A stretch of DNA of 64,000 nt from Hippopus hippopus (Eukaryota > Mollusca > Bivalvia > Cardiida > Cardiidae), in contig OX328113.1 of assembly GCA_946811185.2 (NCBI GenBank), positions 21,427,521 through 21,491,520 of the forward strand, read 5' to 3'. The notes below the pieces were generated by a model. That model was not told where the DNA came from. It searched no databases and was given only the letters and a program-made list of their open reading frames with translations. Of this stretch, positions 45,401 to 57,400 are shown piece by piece. The stretch's first letter is position 1. The number at the start of each line of letters is the position of its first letter. Made by a program: the position numbers and the translations under genes.

Positions 45401-48400
45401 TGTACATGTATAACGGTAAAACAATGAATTTCCAGTGAAGAAATGTACTGTATAGGTGCATATTGTCCGCCATAATACAGTCAAGGGATTCGATCAATGG
45501 ATCACTTGAGGTTTTCAGAATGCCAGTGTCTGCCCCACACTCTATAATTTGGGCTACCATAGGGTTTTCCTTGGTTGCCAAGTTGCTAGAGGTACTAAAG
45601 GGGTTTATTCAAGAGTATTTTTTTTTTCATTTACAGGATCCTGTGTATGGATGATTGTAGCATCCCTTCTTAGTCTTCCAGTTTCTGCTACACATAGTAT
45701 AGTTGGGGCTACCTTAGGGTTTTCTTTAGTTGCCAAAGGTACTGAAGGGGTTTCCTGGACAACGCTTGGAATGATTGGTATGTATTGTTTTGCATTTTAA
45801 GTGCCTAAATTTTTATTCTTGGGTTATTACTGCACCTGCGGGTTAATTTTTACCTTTACCAAAAATTATACTGGCATAAGTAAATACAAAGGAAAAGAAA
45901 ATTTTGGAAAAGAAGAAAAAATCTTGAAAGTAAAGTAGAATTTGTCTTAAAGACCACCTGTTTTAACCCTTTACCAGACGACAAAATTTTAGCCTTGTCC
46001 AAATTGAAAACAGGTGCAGACAACAATTCTGTTCTAGCTCAAATGGTGCAACTTTTCTTTGATGGGTAGAAAACATTGTGGGAAAAGGAGAAAATGCTGG
46101 TTACCAGCATTTTCTCCTTTTCTTGCAATGTTTTCAAAAGGCTTCTTTCCAAGGGTCATTAAAAGTCAGCATTGTGTATAAAAGGGTTAAGTAGGCATCT
46201 GCTTTTAGAGATTCTGCATCTCTTCATAAATTCACACCAGTGAACTTGCATTGAAGGATCACATGCAATTAGAGACCACTGTCTTTAGTATCCACGGGCA
46301 GTTTCTAAATACATGTTTTATCTAAACATGGTAGATAAAGAAACAATTGCATGTAACAAGCAATTGCTCTCTTTTCAACAATATTTATTGTATGGATATT
46401 AAAAGTCAATTATTTGAATTGTGTTAATTTCATCTAATTTCAGTAAACTAGCATGAGTGACTTAAACATGTTCAAAAAAAAAAAGAATGAAATTTGAAAA
46501 TTGTCACTTTTGATGTTGAGTGATAACATTACTCATTGTCTATAAATTGCAAAGATATATAAATTTACTTGTATTTGGTTCAGAAGCCTAGATATTGGAA
46601 TGAAAAAATCAAATAATGAAGTAAAGGAAAATTTGATCTTTGAATCTTGGAAAAGATTGTTGGAAAAGGACTAACTACTGCTTATGAAAAAGCAATAGCT
46701 GTCTTTCTAGCAATGTTTTTTTATCTAAATTTTCTGGATGGAAAAAAGCAGTATTTTTTCAGATATCTGGTGAATGAGATGAATGGTGAAAGAAGCTTAA
46801 CCTTTTTGCAAATAATCTCATGTTGTCACAACCCTGAAGAAGAGGGCTTCTGAAAACATTGTGGGAAAAGGGGACAATGCTGGTAACCTTGTACGACAAA
46901 GTTTTGTACCCTTTTAATCCTTTACCTGACAATCTGGAGTTTTACTGTAATGATCCTTGGTGGGAAGGCTTTTGAAAATATTGTGGGAAAAGGAGAAAAT
47001 GCTGGTACCCAGCATTTTCTCCTTTTCCAACAATGTTTTCCTCCCTTTCACAGACAAATTTTACCACTTGAGCCACAATTAATTTGCATAATGTAAATAC
47101 TCGCAATTTGGATATAAAGTGAAAATTTTTTGTGTGGTAAAGGGTTGAACAAATCGCGACATTTTAGTCACATTTGATTTGTTGTCTACAAATGCTTTTA
47201 TTCTTGACCAGTCTAAAATCATGTTGTCTGATAAACATTTGAACACATGTAAAAAATACCCACAAATTATTATAATTACAGTTGGTTCCTGGTTTGTGTC
47301 ACCACTATTATCCGGGCTTATCTCCACTGCCCTCTTCTTTTTACTCTACAAGAAAGTTTTAACACAAGTAAGTACTGTTTCTTTCTCTCTACACTGTCTA
47401 TCTATCATCAATAAAGCATCCAGTCAGGAATGGGTACAGGACTTGAGAACGGGAGGTCGCTGGTTCGATCCCTGGTTCGGCCAATTTCTGTCGGAGGATT
47501 GATGATAGTCATTACGACAGGATTTATTCATCACACTGCTGACCATTGTTTTGGCAGTGGTTATGTGGGAAAGCAGCCAGTGGCTTGGATAGAATATGGT
47601 GCAGAGTACTAGTAAAGGAAACTCAAGGAAAGCATGGACAGATGCACTTGATGCCTCGATATAACTGAAGTAATGTTGAAAACGGCGTAAAACACCTTAC
47701 CATAAATCAGTAAGGAATGGAGTCACCATGCTGAACTTTTGTGATCACCCAGTGTTTGTCATACTTTGCCATGAGTTTGTCTGTCTCTGATTGCTTTATC
47801 ATTATGAGTAATTAATACAAGTTGTACAAACCTTTTTCATAAACAGTGTAGAGTGTTTATACTAAACTACATGTAGTTGTTTTTCCCTTTAAAATCTAAG
47901 TAAATGGTACAGATGCTTTTTGCAAAGACAGGTGATGGAAAATGCAATTTTTGGATTTTTTTTTTTTTAGAATTTTTTTTTTAATCAAATAGCAAACTTG
48001 TGCTAATACAAGATTAGATTGCACATTCTGTACAGTCTAATTTTTGACTTACTAAGTCTGCACAAGAGAGTCTTTTCTTGATGTCAACTCTCTATGTACG
48101 CTTAAGACCAAAAAAAAAAAAAACCAACATGCCTAATTCTGTCTGAGACACAAAACATTGTTGTAGTAATGGTTTGATTGATTTTGTGTTTATTTATTGT
48201 CTCCATTGGTTGCCCATGTGGGCAACGCCCCAGGAAAGCTTTTGGTCATGTTACATGGGATAGTGCAAGATACAAGAAGAAACCACTTTTAACTTATGCA
48301 AAATGTAGCAACCACAAATAATGTGGCAATGAAGCGGTATCCAAGGAATTGAACTTTGAACCTGACATGATAACAAAATTTAGGCCCAGCCAGTTTGAAA

Positions 48401-51400
48401 GCATTTACAGGTGACATATTTGCTCAAATGATGCCATTGTCTTTTAAAGGGTAGAAGACCTTGTAGGAAAAGGAGAGAATGCTAGCCAAAAGCATTTTTT
48501 CTTTTTCCTACAGTGTTGTCTAGAGCTTGAAAACCTTCTTTTTTGCGGATCTTGAAACATGGTATCATTTGTACAGGTTCTGATTAGGGTCTCCTTACAG
48601 TTGTAGTGCCTTTTCACAATGGATGTTACCTTTTCTAAATTAATATTTGTCAATGTATTTTGCAGAAAAATCCACTGAAAGAGGGCCTGAAATTTCTACC
48701 TTTATTTTATGGGCTTACAATTGCTGTTAACCTATTTTCTGTGTTCTACAAAGGATCTGAATGTGAGTTGTAATCTGTTTCCTTAACTATTTGCTTAACA
48801 ACAACATTTTAGACTTGTCCAAATTGATAGCATTTGCAAAGCATGGGTTAGTCAAAGGCCTTTGATTTGAAAGTAGAGAAAACAGAGAAAATTTGAGTTA
48901 CCATCATTTTGACATTTTCCTACTCTATTTACTAGAGTTATGTTCACCAGTTAGAATTGTTTGATAATGGATTAAGCCATTATACTGAAAAGCAACTGTT
49001 CACAGGCTAGGGAAAGATTGTTGATAAAGGAATGATTGCTTTTATTAATATAACAAGCAATAATTGTGCCTTTTCCACAATGTCTTCCATTATGTTAAAA
49101 AAAGTGGTCTGTGCCTTTTCGTCATGTAATTCAGTTGTTTTATGTAATCATTTATTCTTATGCCACATTTTCAAGTCTTTTTCCCCAGTGTGTAAACATG
49201 GAATTGTTTGTAAACATGTAGTAACTAGCCAGCAAGAGAATCATACTGTGACTGTACAATGTATTTCTCTGGTTGCAGTGTTACATTTTAACAAGATCCC
49301 TCTCTATGGAACATTTATTTTGACGTTTTGCCCTGCCATCATAGGAGCCATCTTGGTTCGTCTGCTGATAGTGCCATGGCAACGAGAAACTATCACCAGT
49401 GAGTTTTTAGATTTTTCCGTTCAAACATTTTACCCTCTTTAATATCTTGTGTACTGTCTGATCTTCACTATCTGCTAGAGCTAAGTTTGTGGAAAGAAGA
49501 AAATGGAGATTATCAGCATTTTCTCTTGTATCAACAATCTTTACAAAAGCCTACCTAAAATCCTCGTAAGATATAACTAATTAATTGAAGTTTAGGTTTA
49601 CAACAGGAATACAAGTGACTTTGAATTACCCTGACAGAGAATACTTTTGAAAACATTGTGGGGAAGAAGAAAATGCTGGTAACCAGCATTTTCTTCTACC
49701 CCACAGTGTTTTCTTCTTTTCCAACAATGTTTTCTACCCTATCAGAGAATCTAAGCTCATTGGTACTAATATCAAATTTGTCATCTCCAGATGTTTTCAG
49801 TTTGGAAGAGTCCAACTTGATAAACTCACTGGTACTGAATTACTTTTTTCCCTTTATCCATTTCTCACAATATTTGTAATTCTTCAGCTGACTTTGACAA
49901 GTAAAATTACATATTTTCCCCTAAGAAAAGAAGAATGGGTTTTATTAAAAAACGAAATACCTTACGGTACAGTTCTCTTACGGTACAGAACTGTACCTGA
50001 AACCCAAACCCTATCATAATTCCCAACTGTAAATGTGAATAGCTACGGCATGATCAGACCAGAGTCTGTATCCTTTGACTAAATTTGGAGTTGTGTTCCT
50101 TTGTAATGATGTTATAATCATCAGTCGTTTTAATTTTCAAACGATGTTCTGTTCTGTTAATACATGTATTTTCACTTTTGGCTGTGCCACTAATGAAAAT
50201 ATTACAGATGCTGTTCACTTAATGAAACATATTTTGATCTCTCACCAAAAAAAATATCCTCTATATATTATATTTCATGTGTCTATTTTTAGAATTGTTA
50301 TGGGTAGAGAAATGTCGTAATTTAAGCTGGGGGGGAATTATTTCCCCGTCACAGTGAATATTTTCCTCCTGCCGAAAATCTGGAACTACTTTTTTAAGTT
50401 TTTTAAGTTTTTAAGTTTTAAAAGTGGCATTCGTTGACAAAATAATCAGAGAAAATATAATATATAATTTATTTCATCAGCTTGTGGTTAATATGGGGAA
50501 ATATTTGCCTCAAAAGGGAAAGGCCCGCGAAAGTAACTCGTGCCTTACGGCACTCATTATTTTCGCATACCTTTCCCTTTTTCGGCAAATATTTCCCCAT
50601 ATTAACCACAAGCTGATGAAATAAACTCTATTTCTTTTTCAGGAAATTGCTCATTTGTAATAAAGGAGGAGGAAGGTCTTGTTGAGAACTTTGAGAAAGG
50701 TAAGTTAGAATGTTATTCCTTTACCAAACCACAAAATTTGAGAAATTTCCAAATTGAAAGCATTTGTAGCAAATGAGGCCCAAGTGACAGAATTGTCTTT
50801 CAAAGGGTTGAAAATGTTTACCAGCATCAGAATTTTTCAAACAAAACAGGATTTTTTCGTTATGAGTTTCGGTACTTGCTAATTTTTACCTCACCTGGCT
50901 ACGTAATCTTCATTTAGCACTTATCAATCTTCTAGTTAAAAACCAATTTCTAGACTGGCAAATGTAATCTTATGAAATTCCAGGGCTTTTTTTCCGAAAA
51001 TTGGGAAGGGGCCTTAGCCTTTCATTTTGGGAAATTCAAGCGTGATTTTGGTCAAATTGGGAAAAATCAGACTGACCTTCAAGGTACATCAATAAAACAA
51101 ATTAATGGCAGTGTACATACATACAGTAAATAGGAAGGTGCAGCAATTTAATAAGTGAAACAAATTCAACAGTCACACTTTAACTGCTTAAACTATGGCC
51201 AAATATTTCACAGCATTTGCACATATAGGCTTATAGCCCTTTTTAACACTACTGTGGTACACCCATGGGTGCCGGAGTTAATACTTTAGAAGAACTGCTT
51301 TCCGGCCATCATATGATACAAGGGAATTATTATCTTTGAAAGTTACAAGGCTATGCTTGGATATTATAACTGGAGATGTAGAGTTTGCATCATGTGCAGT

Positions 51401-54400
51401 GATAATAATTGTCTAGTCTTCAGACAAAGGGAGATGGGCGATGCCCGACAGAACCGGCACTTCAGATTGAGACTCCGTATGCGGAGATTTGATTACCTGT
51501 AGATCAATCAGCAAAGAATTTGAACGTTTCATGCCGAAAGTAAATATTCCACGCTGGCCTGTATCATCTGCAGCCCTTTTAACAAACTTTTTGTAATGTT
51601 TCCCGGTTCTTGACATGTTTTACTTTGATACAGCGTGTTTGTTTTTTTTTTTTTTAAATACGTTGACTGCAACCGAGTAGGAATGTGTTCCACAGTAATA
51701 AATGAAAGAAAACTTCTTTTGTCAGCTGTAAGTTTTTATGAAAGACAAACAATTATATAACATGTCAAAGGATTTAATATTGAATGATAGGGAAATGACA
51801 ACTGTGTTCAGTCTACGTGTGGTGTTAAAATGCGCAAAAAATAACTCAGTTTTGTTAAGAATGCCTCCATTAAACAAACCAAATGGTGCCAAGAAAACGC
51901 AACATTTCGGCCGTACTGCAGCGCAGTCTGCTGGGTCATTTCGGTACAAATCTATAAAAAGCCTGCTTTCGGTTTCAGTCACTGCTAAATAACGAAAGTT
52001 TTGTGTCTGGTCATTTGAAATGGCTATTGAGAAATTTGGAATTTCAGCATCATATTATGAGAAATTCTTCCAGCAAAATTGGGAAATTTTTTCAGCAAAA
52101 TTGGGGAATTTTTTTTCGCCATAATTGGGAAGAAATGATGCTTTTTGCAATTGGGAAGTCACCGAATATCGGCCTCAATTATAGAAGGAAAAAAAGCCCT
52201 GAATTCTCTTCTGTATCTATTCCTAAACAACCCTAGTGTTTCCCATACCAGAGTTAGTAATTTTAGGCTTGTCCAAATTGAAAGTTCTTGAAGGAAGTGT
52301 TCGTTTACCTTCAATATTTATGAGAAATCAGAATTATTACACTCTTGACAAGGGAACCTCGATAGCTCCTATGGTAACATGCAAAAGAAAAAGGGTTGTG
52401 GAGTCCCAATCACTGCATGGAAAGTTTTAGTTGGACTATTTAGAAGAAATGTTGAGGTATTCCCATAACCTTGTTGTAAATTGCCAAAAATTGTACTCTT
52501 AACCATATCTCTGTCTTTACCGCAGATATTTCTTTCAAACTTGAGTTAGCTTTAAAGGTGGCCCTTCAGATTTTGGGACGAAAATTTTACAAAAATACAA
52601 AAAAATCATCCTTATACTCGCAAAGCCTTTTAATTTTCATTCATAAAACCCCAGTAGTCGAAAACCATCCGACAACAAGAGAAATTAGAGATTTACTACA
52701 GCCCAGGTGGACACCGAAGGGAAACACGGTCTATTTTTACATGAGCAACTCGCTCATTTACATACCGGAAATACACAGACGAAGCTTCAAACATAGCGTC
52801 TGAAGAAGACATTATGGAAAATAATTACATGTTTGTTATGTTATGGAATTTAAGCGTCATTAATCACGTGCCAGTCACTTGACATTCCCACAATGCTTTT
52901 TTTTATTTTTGGTGCGAAATCTAAAAATACCTTAAGAGGCTACATAGCCTTTTAAGGGAACACCATCAAAACAATTTTTTTTTGTAATTTTATGATTCTT
53001 AATTAGTGATGATTTGTTTTGTTTTTTCAAATAAATTTCAGTGATATATATATTTTTTAATTTGGTGAGATGTGAAAAATCTAAATACCCACCTTTAAAA
53101 TATCAAAAGGGAACACCTTCACTTTCATCATCTGAGCCATGCTTAATTTGTCATCTGAAAATGCTTTCAATTTGGACAAAATGAAAATTTTGTTGGTTGG
53201 TACAGCTTTAACCCTTTACTACACAATCTCAAGTTTTAACAACCCTGAGAAAGAAGCCTTTTGAAAACATTGTGGGAAAAGGAGAAAATGCTGGTAACCA
53301 GCATTTTCTCCTTTGTCCACAATGTTTTCTACCCTATCAAAGACAGAAATCATTATTTGAAATACCTTTAATTTGTTGTCTGTAAATGCTTTCATTTAGG
53401 TTGAGTCCAAAATTTTGTTGTTTTGGTAAAAAGTTAAAAGGGCTCAAGTACAAAACAAACATCAGTTACAGGTCATTTCATGTTGCTATTTTTACAGCAC
53501 TGTCCAAACCTCAACACACATCAACCCCTTTGAAAAAAACAGATCTCAATGGGCAATGTAACGGATATACTAAACAGGCAGTTGATGTTGAACAGATGGA
53601 AACATTGCTAGAATATCAAGACACTAACATAGATATAGATGGTGCTCTCCACAGTAAGGGTAACTTAAGTACAAATTCCAAGGTGCCCCTAGTCCAGAAA
53701 GAGAGCCCAGAGCGGTCGCCTAGTGGTACCACCAGTTCGAGTAGTGTGACAAGTGAGCCCAGTCTTACAGAAGAGGTTTGTGTGCAGTTTTAACAAATTC
53801 TTGCAAGGTCCAAAGATCTAAATTAGATGGGGTCCATTTATTTATTTCTTTTTCAAATCCTGTGTTGTGGGTAATCAAGATTATAGACCTCTATGAACCC
53901 CTAAATCACTCTGCAGATCTATACCTAATATTATATACCAGTATAATGAATTTAATGAAATTATTAATACTGTTTTTTCTGGACAATAGGCCACGGCCTA
54001 TCTGTTAAAAAAGTGGAAATTTTCAAGGGTGCGGCCTATAAGACGAAGCAGCTTACATGTTAATTTTATTTTTCTAAATGATCTTTTAAAAACTGAAAAT
54101 AAATGAAAACCAGTTTAAGATTCCCCATGTGGGCGCCATTCTGGTTCACACCCCAAAGTATTTTTCGAACACATTCCTACCTTTAATTGGCAGATAAATT
54201 AATCCGCTTACAAACTTACAAATGTGTTAAAATTTGTGACCAACCTAGACTTTCACACCTTTTGATTGATGATGTTGATTGGTATCAATCAGTGGTTGAC
54301 TGCGAACATGATTAAAGACCTTGTTTGGTCTGTACCGTCAATCGAAGTGACAATTTGAAAATTTCGAAATTCACTAAAACATTCGACAATGGATGAACAA

Positions 54401-57400
54401 GTAATGATGGTCTCAATTCCTCTGAGTGATTTGATCTCCAGAAAGGGAAATCACTCCAGTGGAATATAAAAAAAGCGAAAACAATGACTAAGTTTGTTTC
54501 ATGTGTTTATTATACTACATATAGAGAGATCTACCGCTACATATATCTATAGATGGTGCAGTCTGTACGATATTTTTTATTTCTAAAATGGTAAAAATGA
54601 AAGTGTGCGGCCTATACAGTGCAGCGGCTTATTGTCTGGAAAATACGGTAAATTATCTCACAGCTATAACTTTCTGACACAGTTATCCCTGCAGAGGATA
54701 GCGTAAAAAAAAAGGTCGAAAAAAGGAGCAACTGTTTATCACAAGCAGTTACTTCTTTTCCCACAATGTTTTTCATTATCATGATAATTACCTTTCCTTT
54801 CAGTGATATTCCCTTATGACACATGTATTAGTTATCTCCTTACCAAAGTATTTGCAGACAAATCAGATGTCGCTGAATAAGAGGAACTTTTATTTTAAAC
54901 GGTAGAAAAAATTGTTAAAAAGGGAGAAAATGCTGGTTACCAATAATATCTCCATTTTCCACATTTTCCATAATGTTTTCAGAAGCCTTCTTTCTCAAGG
55001 TCATTAAAACTCAGGATTGTTTGGTAAAGGGTTTATGTGTTATTTAGTTTGTGAAGGGTTTCTGCCTCTGTATGTTTTGTAGGAAGTACGGGAAATCGCC
55101 AGAGGCAAGATTAAGGACACACCCGAGACAGCCAGTTTGTTTTCTTTCCTACAAATTCTCACAGCTGTGTTCGGTTCCTTTGCCCATGGTGGAAACGATG
55201 TCAGGTTAGTTTTTATATCAACTCTTTATCCCTTGAAGCTAGCCTGGGTTCCAGTGCAACTGCACCCCAGCTTTGGAGCCCACATGCAGTGCTCTTGTTG
55301 CCATATATATTTTCAGACGCTACTTCATCAAAAATGATGTTGCTTGGTCCTTTGACTTTTTGCCTGATCCAGTGATAATGTAACCAGTGCAGGATATTTG
55401 CCCAGGTGCCATAGTTCTAGTTAAAACTGTTTGAGCCATGCTCTGTGAAAAGCTGGTTTAATGTATCTGCAAAGAGTATAAACCCATATCAGCCTGTAAA
55501 GTCCACACAGGCTGACATGTGTCAAAGCTTTTTGCTATTGGCAAATTTTCTTGATGTGCAAGGACAATTCTGCCTCATTATTCAGTTAGTTGTAAGACAA
55601 AATGGATTTTCTGGATCCATACTTAAGTGATTACTTGCTTGGTATAATGCATCACAAAAATGTATTAAACCCCCTGTTAACAGAGCATTGCTCATATGAA
55701 TTATGTTGAATTTTACAGTAATGCCATTGGACCGTTGGTAGCTCTATGGATCACAGCCCAAACTGGTGAGACAGCACAGAAAGCGCCAGTGCCTATATTT
55801 ATCTTACTTTTAGGTGGGCTGGGGATGTCAGTTGGGCTTTTTGTGATGGGTCGTCGGGTCATGAAGACGATGGGCGAGGATTTGACAAGAATTACACCAT
55901 CCAGGTATAAACTTATAGGCATAAGAGTAAACTTAACCCCTTTATCACATTATTCCAAATTTCAATGACCTTGATGGAGAAGGCTTTTTAAAACATGGGA
56001 AAGGGAGAAAATACTGGTAAGTAGCATTTTGTCTTTTTGCCATAAGGTACAAATTCCATCTTCGTTTTTAGTCCCCTACTGGCGAAGCCGAAGGGGACTT
56101 TAGGTTTGCACTCCGTCTGTCTGTCTGTTCGTCTGTCTGTCTGTCCGTCAGTCCGCATGCAAATCAGTTTTCCGGACTTTTTTTCTAAACGCTGGCAGAT
56201 ATTGAGCTGATTTTTGGTGTGTAAGTCAACCACCTTGGGTTACAGATCAAGTTCGAGTTTTGTTACGGTCCACTGATTTTTGACGAAATTACGGGCCTTG
56301 TACTTAGAAAATTTCACCGAAAATACAGTTTTCGGGACTTTTTTTCTAAACGCTGGCAGATATTGAGCTGATTTTTGGTGTGTAAGTCAACCACCTTGGG
56401 TTACAGATCAAGTTCGAGTTTCATTCTGGTCCACTGATTTTTGACGAAATTATGGGCCTTGTACTTAGAAATTTTCACAGAAAAAACAGTTTTCCAGACT
56501 TTTTCTTAAACGCTGGCAGATATTGAGCTGATTTTTGGTGTGCAAGTCAACCATCATGAGTTACAGATCAAGTTTGACTTACGTTCCAGTCCACTGATTT
56601 TTGACGAAATTACGGGCCTTGGACTTAGAAATTTTCACCGAAAAAACAGTTTTCCGGACTTTTTTTCTAAACGCTGGCAGATATTGAGCTGATTTATGGT
56701 GTGCAAGTCAACCACCATGAGTTACAGATCAAGTTTGAGTTTCGTTCTGGTCCACTGATTTTTGACGAAATGACGGGCCTTGGGCCTAGAAATTTTCACT
56801 AAAAAAACAGTTTACCTGTTTTTTTTTCTAAATGCTGGCAGATATTGAGCTGATTTTTGGTGTGTTAGTCAACCACCATGTGTTAGAGATCAAGTAAGAG
56901 TTTCGTTCCAATCCACTGATTTTTGACGAAATGACGGGCCTTGGACTTAGAAAATTTCACTGAAAAAACAGTCTTCCCAACTTTTTTACTTACAATGCCC
57001 ATGTCTGGTATGTAGGTACCTGTTATTGATACCGATCTTCTGTGGGCTATATGTCCAAGGTCAAGGTAAAAAATTTTAACCCTTATCATGAAAACTTATC
57101 CTCAAAACTTTTCATAGTCATTTCTCTGTATATTCAAAGTACTTAAGTTATAACACTTATACATGGTAAGCTGGTACCTCTCATTGGTACACACCTGCTG
57201 ATGATAAGGTCAAGGTCATCTCACAAGGTAAAGGTCATATTTCTGAAAATTTGCTTTTAAAGGGGCATTTATGTTTCACAAACACATCTTGTCTTAGTAA
57301 AACTTCTTCAATGAACTTACTTTAACAAGGAGAATGCTTATATATCTGGCTTTCATTAAAGCATAGCATACAAAGATAGACATGATGCTTATAATTCTGA

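Noticed and set aside
49032..49442. 136-codon single-exon gene
   Set aside because: Only its last third, from 49279, is coding (PiT exon 6); the upstream part is intron sequence that happens to be open.
51722..51982. Functional minus-strand gene of 86 codons
   Set aside because: It lies inside a hAT-like element with no recognisable domain; at best a transposase remnant.
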